The notes beneath the pieces are model-generated. The model made no database searches and was not told the origin of the DNA. It was given only the letters and a program-made list of their open reading frames with translations. From Synechococcus sp. KORDI-100 (GTDB lineage Bacteria; Cyanobacteriota; Cyanobacteriia; PCC-6307; Cyanobiaceae), in the NCBI RefSeq assembly GCF_000737535.1, contig NZ_CP006269.1, positions 868,001 through 932,000 of the forward strand: a stretch of 64,000 nt of DNA, read 5' to 3'. Shown one piece after another: positions 48,246 through 56,890 of this stretch; within the stretch, counting starts at the first letter, position 1, and each line of letters opens with the position of its first letter. The position numbers and the translations under genes were made by a program.

Positions 48246-48644
48246 GTGATGCGGGAGCTCACCTGGCAGCAGTTTGATGGTGTCGTCTCCGCCTTCGCAG
48301 AACGATTTCAAGGTCGCCGCTTTCCTGGCGTCTACGGCGTTCCCCGTGGCGGATTGTGCCTCGCTGTGGCCCTTAGCCATGCCCTGGAGTTGCCCCTGCT
48401 GATGGCTCCGGAATCCGGTTGTCTGATCGTTGATGAGGTGTTCGAAACGGGGCAGACCCTCGCGGCCCTGCGTCAGCAGTGGCCCGATGCAGCCTTTGCT
48501 GTTTGGGTCAGCAAGAGCCCCCCAACCTGGTGGGAGGCTGTTGACGTCACCAACAGTCAGGAGTGGCTGGTGTTTCCCTGGGAAAACCTTCAGAGAGCCC
48601 GTGCCGATGAACAGCGGTTTCGAGCCTCTCGCGGGCTGGACTGA
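48246..48644 (+). CDS. phosphoribosyltransferase-like protein
   Basis: 132 residues from GTG 48246 (ATG 48249 is equivalent). The PRPP loop motif is GCLIVDEVFETGQTL, an acidic-pair variant of the type I PRTase signature, and YGVPRGGLCLAVALSHAL gives the substrate side. Substrate unknown. The next gene begins on its stop (ATGA), so the two proteins are probably made together. Confidence 0.85.
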   Translation: MMRELTWQQFDGVVSAFAERFQGRRFPGVYGVPRGGLCLAVALSHALELPLLMAPESGCLIVDEVFETGQTLAALRQQWPDAAFAVWVSKSPPTWWEAVDVTNSQEWLVFPWENLQRARADEQRFRASRGLD

Positions 48645-49108
48645 TGGCACGGTCAACGATCTATCTCGCCTCGCCTTACGGATTCTCGGAGCAGTGGAAA
48701 CGCTTGCTGCTGCCCGAGTTCATCGCTGCACTTGAGGGTCTGGGGCTTGAGGTGTGGGAACCATTCGTTCGCAATGGCCAGGTGGATCTGTCCCAGCCCG
48801 GATGGGCCTGCGAGGTGGCCAAACGCGACCTGCAGGACGTTCGCGACGCCGATGCTCTTCTCGCCATCGTGAACGGGACGCCGCCGGATGAAGGGGTGAT
48901 GGTGGAGCTCGGCGCGGCGATCGCCCTGGGCAAACCCACCTTCCTGTTTCGCGACGACTTCCGGCGCTGCACCGATTCGGAGCAGTATCCGCTGAACCTG
49001 ATGCTGTTCGCCGGTCTGCCGTCCGAGGGCTGGCAGGACTTCTTTTACGACAGCATCGAATCCCTGTCGGATCCCAGAAAAGCTCTCGCCCTCTGGGCCA
49101 AGGGCTAG
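48644..49108 (+). CDS. nucleoside 2-deoxyribosyltransferase family protein
   Basis: 154 residues: TIYLASPYGFSEQWKR at the N-terminus, LEVWEPFVRNGQV, DADALLAIVNGTPPDEGVMVELGAAIALG, where the catalytic Glu lies in VELG, and FRDDFRRCTDSEQYPLNLML. These match the NDT family, which moves deoxyribose between bases or hydrolyses nucleosides. Start overlaps the PRTase stop. A cytidine deaminase gene lies 0.7 kb away. Confidence 0.9.
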   Translation: MARSTIYLASPYGFSEQWKRLLLPEFIAALEGLGLEVWEPFVRNGQVDLSQPGWACEVAKRDLQDVRDADALLAIVNGTPPDEGVMVELGAAIALGKPTFLFRDDFRRCTDSEQYPLNLMLFAGLPSEGWQDFFYDSIESLSDPRKALALWAKG

Positions 49109-49139
49109 ATCCGCCGAACCATCTTCAGGAGTTGAGCCC

Positions 49140-49742
49140 TCAGGTGTCCTCATCCATGTCAAAGGGCTTGGCAACACTGTCGATGATCGGGCAGTAGCGA
49201 TCGGCGACCGCCTGGGCCGTCGGGTCTTCACCCACAGCCATCCAGCCTTTGTTTCCGAATCCGCTGAAATCGCCCTTTCTGTCGAAGGTGAGATCTTTGC
49301 AGTCGAGCTGATACCGGAAACTGCGTCGCTCGACTCCTCCCGGTGTCCCCGCTCTGTAGCTGGGAGCCACGTAACCAACCTGCTGGCAGCTTGTCGTCTT
49401 GTAGAGGCCGTTGGGTGTCGTGGTGGTTGTGCAGACCCTGCGTCCTGGCGAACCAGGGTTGTAGCTGGCAGGTGTCCCGGAGTACGCATTCAGCGTTGTG
49501 CCCGTGAACGTCAGGTAGCGCCCATAGCTGCCGCGTATTTTCAGCTGGCGCACAGAGCGAGGGTTGTAGTTGTGATCACTTGGCGCGGCGACCTCAACCT
49601 TGCCCTGAACGGGCCCTCCCGAGTGGTACTCCCGGCAGCCCTTGTAATCCGCCGCTTGCAGGCATGGGTCGGCGGCGTCCGTCTGCGCCAGGCCTGGGGA
49701 CGCGATCAGCACGATGATCCAGGGCAACAGTCGCCAGTTCAT
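49140..49742 (-). CDS. secreted hypothetical protein
   Basis: 200 residues. A signal peptide (1-19, MNWRLLPWIIVLIASPGLA) precedes a soluble domain rich in Thr, Tyr and Gly with about six Cys (ADPCLQAADYKGCREY, RRVCTTTTTP, KTTSCQQVGY, QLDCKDLTF, DRYCPIID). Probably a disulfide-bonded periplasmic protein, perhaps a COG-less picocyanobacterial family. Function unknown. Confidence 0.7.
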   Translation of the reverse strand: MNWRLLPWIIVLIASPGLAQTDAADPCLQAADYKGCREYHSGGPVQGKVEVAAPSDHNYNPRSVRQLKIRGSYGRYLTFTGTTLNAYSGTPASYNPGSPGRRVCTTTTTPNGLYKTTSCQQVGYVAPSYRAGTPGGVERRSFRYQLDCKDLTFDRKGDFSGFGNKGWMAVGEDPTAQAVADRYCPIIDSVAKPFDMDEDT

Positions 49743-49769
49743 CAGCCATCAAAGGAATTTGTGCTGACG

Positions 49770-50180
49770 TTATTGACAATTGTCTTCTTCAACTAGCGAA
49801 AACGCATCTGGTAGCAACTCGGCCAAACGGCGTGAACCAACCCCGTCGATGTGAATTGTCGCCTGAGCAGGCAGGAGTTCCTGCATCACCTGGCGGCAGG
49901 CCCCGCAGGGCATGCGCAGCCCAGCGGGACCATCGGCAGGAGCGTCAAGGCAGCTCAAAGCCAGTTCCTCGGGTCGCAGACCACGGGCGACAGCGTTGAA
50001 CAAGGCGACGCGTTCAGCGCAGATGCTCAGCCCATAGCTGGCATTCTCAACGTTGCATCCCTCGACGATCTCTCCGTTGGAGCAACGAACGGCGGCGCCC
50101 ACCCGAAACCGCGAGTAGGGAGCATGGGCTTTCAAGGCTGCGCGCCTTGCCATTGGGAGAAGGGGCTCAGCGCTGCTCAT
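49770..50180 (-). CDS. cdd: cytidine deaminase
   Basis: 136 residues from the ATG at 50178-50180 (an ATG at 50204 is also in frame). Zinc ligands lie in the conserved CAERVALFNAV and PCGACRQVMQE. Other hallmarks are HAPYSRFRVGAAVR and CNVENASYG. It converts cytidine or deoxycytidine to uridine forms in pyrimidine salvage. Overlaps the upstream gene end by 14 bases, so they are likely co-transcribed. Confidence 0.95.
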   Translation of the reverse strand: MSSAEPLLPMARRAALKAHAPYSRFRVGAAVRCSNGEIVEGCNVENASYGLSICAERVALFNAVARGLRPEELALSCLDAPADGPAGLRMPCGACRQVMQELLPAQATIHIDGVGSRRLAELLPDAFSLVEEDNCQ

Positions 50181-50634
50181 CACAACGGCCGGAGGCCTCT
50201 TCACGAAGGCGCGTCAGAACCGACCCTCCGTTGCGAGCGCTGACGCTGGAGAGATTCACAAGGGTGAATCGTCTGTCCGACTGGATGGTCAGGCGTCCCT
50301 CGATCGTGGCCAGCGAATCGTTGATCGTGACCGGGTTGTCCGGATCGCTGGAGATGGCACCAAGGGGGGCCTCAAAGGACCAGCTGTAGTTGATGCTGCC
50401 ATCCGGTTGCCGGGTCAGAACCGGAGCCTGTGGTTCGTCTGCCAGCAGCGTCAAGCGGCTGTCGATCACATAACGGGGCTCAACGGTGATCGGTGGTCCG
50501 GGTTGCAGGCGGAACTGCATCCCTTCCAGCACGCGCACGGAACGGATCGGCCGGGGTTGCCAGTGACTCTCCACCGTTTTGATCGTGCAGAGCAGCGCTG
50601 GTGGTGGTGTCGACGCAACAGCCAGCAGCAACAT
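50167..50634 (-). CDS. secreted hypothetical protein
   Basis: 155 residues. A short hydrophobic N-terminus (MLLLAVASTPPPALL) may be a signal peptide. The rest is beta-rich (FRLQPGPPITVEPRYVI, SINYSWSFEAPLG, EGRLTIQSDRRFTLV). No known motif. Its start lies 7 bases after the hemL stop, and it overlaps cdd. Confidence 0.65.
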   Translation of the reverse strand: MLLLAVASTPPPALLCTIKTVESHWQPRPIRSVRVLEGMQFRLQPGPPITVEPRYVIDSRLTLLADEPQAPVLTRQPDGSINYSWSFEAPLGAISSDPDNPVTINDSLATIEGRLTIQSDRRFTLVNLSSVSARNGGSVLTRLREEASGRCDEQR

Positions 50635-50641
50635 GCGGATC

Positions 50642-51943
50642 TCAGGCGATGGCAGCGAAGCTTTCGCGGAAGGCGTTCAGCGTTGTTTCGATGTCTGCCT
50701 CCGAATGGGCCAGGGAGGTGAAGCCAGCCTCAAACGCGCTGGGAGCGAGATACACGCCTCTCTCCAGCATGGCGCGGTGAAGCCTGCCGAATCGCTCGGC
50801 ATCGGTGGACTTGGCTTCCTCGAAGTTGCGGACAGGTCCTTCGCAAAGGAAGAAGCCGAACATGGCGCTCACGCTGCCGCCCGTGATGGGGAGCCCGGCT
50901 TCGCGACCGATCTCGAGAATGCCGTTGATCAGCGTTTCGGTGGTGGCAGCCAGCTTTTCGTAGGTGCCGGGTTGCTTCAGCAGCTCCAGTGTCTTGATTC
51001 CGGCGGTCATCGCCAGGGGATTCCCGCTCAACGTCCCCGCCTGGTACATCGGCCCTGCGGGGGCGACCATCTCCATGATCTCCCGGCGGCCTCCATAGGC
51101 GCCGACCGGCAGCCCGCCTCCGATCACCTTGCCCATGGTGGTGAGATCAGGGGTGACGCCGAAATGGGCCTGTGCTCCGCCGTAACTGATCCTGAAGCCG
51201 GTCATCACTTCGTCGAAGACCAGCAGGGCGCCGTTTTCTTTGGTGAGCTCGCGCAGCCCTTCCAGGAAGCCTGGCTCCGGCGTGATGAAGCCCGCATTGC
51301 CGACGATGGGCTCCAGGATGACGCCGGCGATCGCTCCAGGGTTTTCGGCGAACAGCTGCTTCACCGACTCGAGGTCGTTGTAAGGGGCCGTCAGCGTGTT
51401 GGAGGTGGTGCTGCGGGGGACGCCGGGGGAGTCCGGCAGCCCGAGGGTTGCCACACCGGACCCCGCCTTCACCAGGAACATGTCGGCATGGCCGTGATAA
51501 CAGCCTTCGAACTTGATCACCTTGTCGCGCCCTGTGAACGCGCGCATCAGGCGCAGCACCGCCATGCAGGCTTCGGTTCCGCTGTTGACGAAACGCACCA
51601 TCTCCACACTGGGAACGGCATCAATCACCATTTCGGCCAGGGTGTTCTCGAGGCCGCAGGGTGCTCCGAAGCTGGTGCCTTTCTCGATCGCTTCCTGAAG
51701 AGCGCTGGTCACCTCCGGGTGGGCATGGCCGCAGATGGCCGGTCCCCAGCTGCCGATGTAATCGACGTATTTGTTTCCATCGACGTCCCAGGCGTAGGGC
51801 CCCTTGACTCGATCGAACACGATCGGCTGACCACCAACCGACTTGAATGCCCGCACTGGAGAGCTCACTCCACCGGGCATCAGGGCCTGGGCGGCACTGA
51901 AGATGGCCTCAGAGCGGCTGGTGTTCAACGCGGGACTTGTCAC
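50642..51943 (-). CDS. hemL: glutamate-1-semialdehyde 2,1-aminomutase
   Basis: 433 residues from the GTG at 51941-51943, matching the family length; an upstream frame to 52078 has no similarity. PLP site: [15 protein letters not shown], then [16 protein letters not shown] with the Schiff-base Lys (about residue 273). Also [17 protein letters not shown] at the start. It converts glutamate-1-semialdehyde to 5-aminolevulinate, the entry to chlorophyll, heme and cobalamin. Divergent from glcD. Confidence 0.97.
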   Translation of the reverse strand: MTSPALNTSRSEAIFSAAQALMPGGVSSPVRAFKSVGGQPIVFDRVKGPYAWDVDGNKYVDYIGSWGPAICGHAHPEVTSALQEAIEKGTSFGAPCGLENTLAEMVIDAVPSVEMVRFVNSGTEACMAVLRLMRAFTGRDKVIKFEGCYHGHADMFLVKAGSGVATLGLPDSPGVPRSTTSNTLTAPYNDLESVKQLFAENPGAIAGVILEPIVGNAGFITPEPGFLEGLRELTKENGALLVFDEVMTGFRISYGGAQAHFGVTPDLTTMGKVIGGGLPVGAYGGRREIMEMVAPAGPMYQAGTLSGNPLAMTAGIKTLELLKQPGTYEKLAATTETLINGILEIGREAGLPITGGSVSAMFGFFLCEGPVRNFEEAKSTDAERFGRLHRAMLERGVYLAPSAFEAGFTSLAHSEADIETTLNAFRESFAAIA

Positions 51944-52048
51944 GGTGACCGACGCCAAAGGGCAGTTGCAAACCGTGCAACATCCTGACCCAAGAATGAC
52001 CCGATGCGCCTGAAGTGTGTCTCGAGGTACAGGGTCACTCCTTAGCGT

Positions 52049-53521
52049 GTGGGCAGCAAGCACTCCCGCGTGTCCCACGACTGGTCAGCTCTGGAAAGGG
52101 ATTTGCGCCGCCAGCTACCTGTCAAATCGGTACTCTCGAGGCGCCAGGAGTTGTTCAGTTACGACTGTGACGGATTGACCCTGGAGCGTCATTGCCCGCC
52201 TCTGGCGGTGTTGCCGGAGACAACGGAGCAGGTGGCGGTCGCCCTTCGTCTCTGCCACCAGCACAACGTGCCGTTCGTGGCGCGCGGCAGTGGCACCGGC
52301 CTGTCGGGAGGGGCGCTGGTCGATGAGCAGGCGCTGTTGGTGGTCACCAGTCGGATGCGTCGGGTGTTGCAGGTCGATCTGGACAACCACTGCGTCACGG
52401 TGCAGCCAGGCGTGATCAACAGCTGGGTGACCCGTGCCGTCGCCGGTGAGGGGTTTTATTACGCCCCGGATCCGTCCAGTCAGGTGGTCTGCAGCATCGG
52501 CGGCAACGTCGCCGAGAACTCCGGTGGCGTGCACTGCCTGAAATACGGGGTTACCAGCAACCACGTGCTGGGCCTTGAAGTGGTTCTGCCCGATGGAACC
52601 GTCACGACCCTGGCAGGCTCCCTTGCGGAAGTTCCGGAACTGGACCTGCGCGGGGCGTTCATCGGCAGCGAAGGAACGCTTGGGATCGCCACGGCGATCA
52701 CGCTTCGACTTCTCAGAGCCCCGGACTGCGTGAATGTTCTTCTGGCCGATTTCTCCACGATGGAGGCCGCCGGTGAAGCGGTGCGGGCGGTGACGGCTGC
52801 CGGTCTCCTGCCCTCCGGTATGGAGATCATGGACAACGTGACCATCAACGCGGTCAACGATTTCTTCGGGTACGACGAATACCCGCGCGATGCGGCAGCG
52901 GTTCTTCTGATCGAGCTGGATGGCCAGAAGGAGGAAGTCCAGGCTTCAGCGGTTCAGGCTGAGCGCTTGTGCCAGGTGGCCGGGGCCAGGGGGCTGCGCA
53001 GAGCGGAGGATCCCACCGAATGCGCGGTCCTCTGGAAAGGACGCAAGTCCGCCTTCTCCGCCGTCGGAAAGATCACGCCCACGTACTACGTGCAGGACGG
53101 CGTGGTGCCGAGAAGCAGTCTCCCAGCCGTTCTAACGGCCATTGAGCGGCTCAGCCGCGAACACGGGCTGCCTGTGGCGAATGTGTTCCACGCCGGCGAC
53201 GGCAATCTCCACCCCCTGATTCTTTATTCGGCGTCGGAGCCGAAGGTGGAAAGCCGCGTCAAGGCGCTCGGAGCAGCGATTCTTCAGGAGTGTCTGGCCG
53301 TTGGTGGCAGCATCAGCGGAGAGCACGGCATCGGGGCTGATAAACGCTGTTATCTCGATTGGATGTTTGCCCCCGACGATCTTGAAACCATGGCCTTGCT
53401 GCGCCGTGCTTTCGACCCGGATCAGCGGGCGAATCCCGGCAAGGTGCTGCCGACACCGAAAACCTGTGGAGAATCAGCCAGGCGATCGGTGACCCTGCCC
53501 AGCGGTGTGGATCTGTTCTGA
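52049..53521 (+). CDS. glcD: FAD-linked glycolate dehydrogenase subunit D
   Basis: 490 residues from the GTG at 52049; GTG at 52070 is also possible. FAD-binding PCMH domain: [50 protein letters not shown]-terminal catalytic half with [27 protein letters not shown] and NPGKVLPTP. It oxidises photorespiratory glycolate without making H2O2. Ends in a short tandem repeat at the stop codon. Confidence 0.95.
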   Translation: MGSKHSRVSHDWSALERDLRRQLPVKSVLSRRQELFSYDCDGLTLERHCPPLAVLPETTEQVAVALRLCHQHNVPFVARGSGTGLSGGALVDEQALLVVTSRMRRVLQVDLDNHCVTVQPGVINSWVTRAVAGEGFYYAPDPSSQVVCSIGGNVAENSGGVHCLKYGVTSNHVLGLEVVLPDGTVTTLAGSLAEVPELDLRGAFIGSEGTLGIATAITLRLLRAPDCVNVLLADFSTMEAAGEAVRAVTAAGLLPSGMEIMDNVTINAVNDFFGYDEYPRDAAAVLLIELDGQKEEVQASAVQAERLCQVAGARGLRRAEDPTECAVLWKGRKSAFSAVGKITPTYYVQDGVVPRSSLPAVLTAIERLSREHGLPVANVFHAGDGNLHPLILYSASEPKVESRVKALGAAILQECLAVGGSISGEHGIGADKRCYLDWMFAPDDLETMALLRRAFDPDQRANPGKVLPTPKTCGESARRSVTLPSGVDLF

Positions 53522-53563
53522 GACAACAGCCTTTGAGACGACAGCCTCTGAGACAACAGCCGA
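53519..53563 (+). repeat. 15-bp tandem repeat x3 at the glcD stop
   Basis: Units tgagacaacagcctt, tgagacgacagcctc and tgagacaacagccga run head to tail. The first TGA is the glcD stop codon, and each unit again starts with an in-frame TGA. It lies 21 bases from the convergent xth end. Confidence 0.85.
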
Positions 53564-53583
53564 TGGGATCAGATCGTTGCGAT

Positions 53584-54417
53584 TCAAAACAATGGGTCGT
53601 CGTCCAGGTCTTCTTCGGCAGGGGGCCAGTCCAGGTCAACGCTCACCGGGGCATGGTCGCTCGGCTGGTTCCTGCCCCGTTCATCCTTGTGGATCGAGCA
53701 ACTGCGAGCCCGGTTCAGTAACTCGTCGCACAGGTAGATATGGTCGATCCGCCAGCCCTGATCGCGATCCCAGGCCCCAGTGCGGTAGTCCCACCAGCTC
53801 CAGTGGCCTGTCTCGGACTCGAACAGCCGGAAGACGTCGTGAAGCCGGCCATTCATGGCCAGGTCGAGAGCCTCGCGTTCGGCGTCCGTGGCCATGATCC
53901 CCCCTGTCAGACGCTCGGGGTCATGGATGTCTCTGGCCTCGGGTGCGATGTTGAAATCCCCCACCACACAGAGCGGCTCATCCCGTTCGGCGATCGCCGC
54001 CAATGAACGCTGCAGACAGCTGAGCCAATCGAGCTTGTAGCGGTACTTCTCCGACCCCACGGAGGATCCGTTGGGGACATACAGATTGAGAACTCTCACG
54101 CCATCGAGGCATGCGCTGATCACGCGCTTCTGCTCTCCCAGTCGCTTGGCTTCCGCATCGTCCGGCAACTCAGCCTGGAAGCCACAGCGCACATCCTCCA
54201 GCGGTGTCCGGCTCACAAGGGCCACACCGTTGTAGGCCTTCTGTCCATGAACGCTGACATGCCAACCGAGTTCCTCGAACCGTTTCAGCGGAAAGACCGG
54301 ATCGTCCACCTTGGTTTCCTGCAGGCAGAGCAGATCGGGTTGCTCGGATGCCAGCCAGGCCAGGACATGCTCCAGTCGGGTCCGCACCGAATTCACATTC
54401 CACGAGGCAATCCGCAT
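53584..54417 (-). CDS. xth: exodeoxyribonuclease III (AP endonuclease)
   Basis: 277 residues. Hallmarks: MRIASWNVNSVRTRL, DLLCLQETKV, LNLYVPNGSSVGSEKY, CVVGDFNIAPEARDIHDP, WSWWDYRTGAWDRDQGWRI, and the C-terminal QPSDHAPVSVDLDW. It repairs abasic sites and trims 3' ends. The C-terminus adds a short acidic tail (EEDLDDDPLF). Confidence 0.96.
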   Translation of the reverse strand: MRIASWNVNSVRTRLEHVLAWLASEQPDLLCLQETKVDDPVFPLKRFEELGWHVSVHGQKAYNGVALVSRTPLEDVRCGFQAELPDDAEAKRLGEQKRVISACLDGVRVLNLYVPNGSSVGSEKYRYKLDWLSCLQRSLAAIAERDEPLCVVGDFNIAPEARDIHDPERLTGGIMATDAEREALDLAMNGRLHDVFRLFESETGHWSWWDYRTGAWDRDQGWRIDHIYLCDELLNRARSCSIHKDERGRNQPSDHAPVSVDLDWPPAEEDLDDDPLF

Positions 54418-54461
54418 GGACTTAACCCATCAGCCAATGACGCTTAGCATTCAGCTCCCCC

Positions 54462-54758
54462 ATGAAATGGTCGATGGTCTGCCGTCTGGTGTTGTCCACC
54501 CTTGCTGCAGTGGTCGTGATTCCCAGCCTGGCCACTGGTGTTTCAGCTCAGGTTGAAGCTCCGTTTCAGAACCGGGAGGAGCGTGCGATCTACGGGACAG
54601 GAGACAACTCCGACGTGCTCGATGCCACCAACCCGATGGACCTGATCAACCGACTGCGTCAGTCGGGAATGATGGACGACGCCACACCGCCGTCGGACGC
54701 GGTGGACGCTGCTCTCAAGGCGTTTGAGATGGCCCCTGTTTCGGCTCCAGCACCCTGA
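54462..54758 (+). CDS. small secreted protein
   Basis: 98 residues. Signal peptide about 1-29 (ending TGVSA). The mature part is acidic and Ala/Asp-rich (NREERAIYGTGDN, NPMDLINRLRQSGMMDD). Divergent from xth by 44 bases and overlapping the convergent TPR gene by 44 bases. No known family. Confidence 0.7.
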   Translation: MKWSMVCRLVLSTLAAVVVIPSLATGVSAQVEAPFQNREERAIYGTGDNSDVLDATNPMDLINRLRQSGMMDDATPPSDAVDAALKAFEMAPVSAPAP

Positions 54759-55497
54759 GTCGGGCGGCGGATACCCCCCAGCTGGCTGCCAGTTCTTCAA
54801 TGCGATCCGTCGGTCGGCCAGCCAGCTCCTCCCGCCGTCGGGCCTCGTTCAGCAATCCCATCAGCGTCTTGTGATCTCCCATCTCCTGTGCAAGGAGAGC
54901 GTGGGCAATCAAAGAACGTGTGTCCTGTTGATTGGTTTTGGCGAGGTCCTGATACGTCGCCACCGCGGCGGCCTTCTTTCCGCTTCTGAGCTGCGCATCA
55001 GCCAGAAGCAAACCAAGGTTGATGCGTTGATCGGCGCTGGCGGCCTTCAGGCGTTGTTCCATCACGTTCAGCGCCGCTTCAGGGGAAGCGGTCTTGAGGG
55101 TCAACAGACCCTGCTGGCTGAGCACGTCAGGGTGGGATGGATGAAGCCGCTGCAGTCGCTTCATCCCCTCAGATGCGGCCTTGAGATCACCGTTACGACG
55201 CTGCAAATCGATCAGCAGCAGACGCTGCTGACGTGACCATGGCGCTTCGGCTGAGGCTTCCAGAAACCGTTGGGAGTCCCGTTGCCGGCCCGATGCCAAC
55301 AGGCGTTCGAGCAGTTCCCGGCGCTCTGAATCACCAAGATCTTTCTTGCGTCCCTCACGGATGAGTTCGATGACCCTTGAATCGCCGTCGGTTCCCTGGC
55401 TCTTTCCCGTCGCGGTTGGCATCCACAAGGGCAGTGATGCCAGGAGCCCGGCTCCTGCTGCCAGAAGGGTGATCGTGGCCAACCGTCGTCCTGGCAT
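54715..55497 (-). CDS. TPR-repeat membrane-anchored protein
   Basis: 260 residues. An N-terminal hydrophobic segment (about 7-27, ITLLAAGAGLLASLPLW) anchors or exports the protein. The rest is helical with tetratricopeptide-like units (AALNVMEQRLKAASADQRIN; LLLADAQLRSGKKAAAVATY; SLIAHALLAQEMGDHKTLMG). Partners unknown. Divergent from the 55586 gene cluster. Confidence 0.82.
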   Translation of the reverse strand: MPGRRLATITLLAAGAGLLASLPLWMPTATGKSQGTDGDSRVIELIREGRKKDLGDSERRELLERLLASGRQRDSQRFLEASAEAPWSRQQRLLLIDLQRRNGDLKAASEGMKRLQRLHPSHPDVLSQQGLLTLKTASPEAALNVMEQRLKAASADQRINLGLLLADAQLRSGKKAAAVATYQDLAKTNQQDTRSLIAHALLAQEMGDHKTLMGLLNEARRREELAGRPTDRIEELAASWGVSAARLRVLEPKQGPSQTP

Positions 55498-55585
55498 CGC
55501 TGCTTAAAGCTTGCGAGCCAGTCTGTAGAGGTTGCCTTGCCGCGGCTAGAATGGTTTGGCGGGATACTTCACCGCCCAGTAATCG

Positions 55586-56236
55586 ATGCGCGATCATCCA
55601 ATCCCCCCGGTCACTGAGCCGCTGCAATACCGGGCTATTGGTGTCGTCAGGGGCGTCTACAAGGCCAAGGAAGACGATCAACTCACCCGCGGCATCCTGC
55701 TGGATGCTGATGGCAACGAGCTCGAAACCGTTGTGCTGGGGAGGGTGCTCACGCTGATGCGCCGACATCTGGCCATGAATGAACCCCACCTCTGGGTGGT
55801 TTACCCCCGTTGTCGCGAAAGTGAGCATCTCCACCTTCAAATTGCCGGGATCTGGGAGCCCAGCACCCTTTCGCCTGATCAGGCCGGCGCGGAAGACAGC
55901 CTCACGGAAGGAGACGACTTCTTCTCCGTCAGGGGAGAGTTGATTTACACGAAGCCCGAAACGGGCGAACTGGTGGTGAAAATTCGCCAGCAACCCAGGG
56001 CTGATGGCAGCCGTCCGCTGCCATTCAAGATTCAGGCGAAAGGGACTGTGCCTCTCGAGCACCTGCGTCACTTCGTCAGCCTTGAGCTTCGCCGTCAGGG
56101 CCAGGCCCTGCATCTGGAGCGATTTGAAGTGATCGCTCCGATGCCGACGCGTGGAGGCAAATCCAAGGGCGGTCGAGGCCGTCAGGCCACCGGACGCGGT
56201 CCATCCATCCAGAGAAGCGGCCGCGCCGGCGTCTGA
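55586..56236 (+). CDS. conserved cyanobacterial hypothetical protein
   Basis: 216 residues. The core is a beta-rich domain (YRAIGVVRGVYKAKEDDQLT, GNELETVVLGRVLTLMRRHL, HLWVVYPRCRESEHLHLQI, FFSVRGELIYTKPETGELVV), and the C-terminus is a basic Gly/Arg/Lys tail (PTRGGKSKGGRGRQATGRG) suited to binding RNA. It starts a co-directional cluster, and its stop overlaps the HEAGH gene. A TAGAAT near 55543 could be a -10 element. Confidence 0.8.
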   Translation: MRDHPIPPVTEPLQYRAIGVVRGVYKAKEDDQLTRGILLDADGNELETVVLGRVLTLMRRHLAMNEPHLWVVYPRCRESEHLHLQIAGIWEPSTLSPDQAGAEDSLTEGDDFFSVRGELIYTKPETGELVVKIRQQPRADGSRPLPFKIQAKGTVPLEHLRHFVSLELRRQGQALHLERFEVIAPMPTRGGKSKGGRGRQATGRGPSIQRSGRAGV

Positions 56237-56880
56237 TGGAGGAGGGGCAAGGCTCCACAGGGGCGCTCAGAGCGGGTGTCGCCGTTGCGGTGGTCACCGG
56301 TCTGGGAGCCTTCGGACCGGCAATCGGAATCTCCCCCGCCTGGATTGTGATCCTCGTCGGAGGGGGATTGGTTGCCTTGAGTGTCGATGCAGCCACCTGT
56401 CAGGGCATGGGAGGTCATGTTCTGGCCGAGGCGCTGCCCGGAGGCGAGGCCAGGTTGCGACGCATCGCTGTTCATGAAGCCGGCCATCTCCTGATCGCTG
56501 AGGATGAGCAGCTCCCTGTCCAGCGCGTGATGGTGGGCACCTTGGCCTGTCTTCAGGCTGGTTTGCGCAGCAGCGGAGCGACTGAATTCACCGTTCCGGA
56601 CAGTGTTCGCATGCCTCTCGAGGACCTGCGCCGCTGGAGCCGGGTCTTGCAGGCTGGCATTGCTGCCGAAACGGTCGTTTACGGCATCGCTCGCGGAGGT
56701 GCTGATGACCGAGCTCTCCTGGGACGTCTCTGGGGTCTGTCTGGTCACGATGTGGCCACCGCTCAGAGGGAACAACGGCGTGCTCGTCGTGAGATTGAAC
56801 AGCAGCTGAAACGCCGTCACCAGGACCTTGAGACCAAGGCCGGCGAATTGCTCAGCCTTGCGCCGCGACTGATGCGATGA
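56236..56880 (+). CDS. membrane protein with FtsH-type peptidase (M41) motifs but no AAA domain
   Basis: 214 residues. Two hydrophobic helices (about 14-32 and 34-50) precede the zinc-peptidase motif HEAGH at residues 80-84. Further on, IAAETVVYGIARGGADDRAL at about 142-161 parallels the FtsH segment that supplies the third zinc ligand, an Asp after GA. A helical tail rich in R/E/Q follows. The AAA ATPase of FtsH is missing. It may be an ATP-independent membrane protease or a regulator. Start overlaps the preceding stop (TGATG). Confidence 0.8.
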   Translation: MEEGQGSTGALRAGVAVAVVTGLGAFGPAIGISPAWIVILVGGGLVALSVDAATCQGMGGHVLAEALPGGEARLRRIAVHEAGHLLIAEDEQLPVQRVMVGTLACLQAGLRSSGATEFTVPDSVRMPLEDLRRWSRVLQAGIAAETVVYGIARGGADDRALLGRLWGLSGHDVATAQREQRRARREIEQQLKRRHQDLETKAGELLSLAPRLMR

Positions 56881-56890
56881 CGAACGACGG

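Noticed and set aside
50579-51988. Open reading frame of 469 codons on the plus strand opposite hemL
   Set aside because: Antisense shadow of hemL caused by GC-rich codon use; no protein family match.
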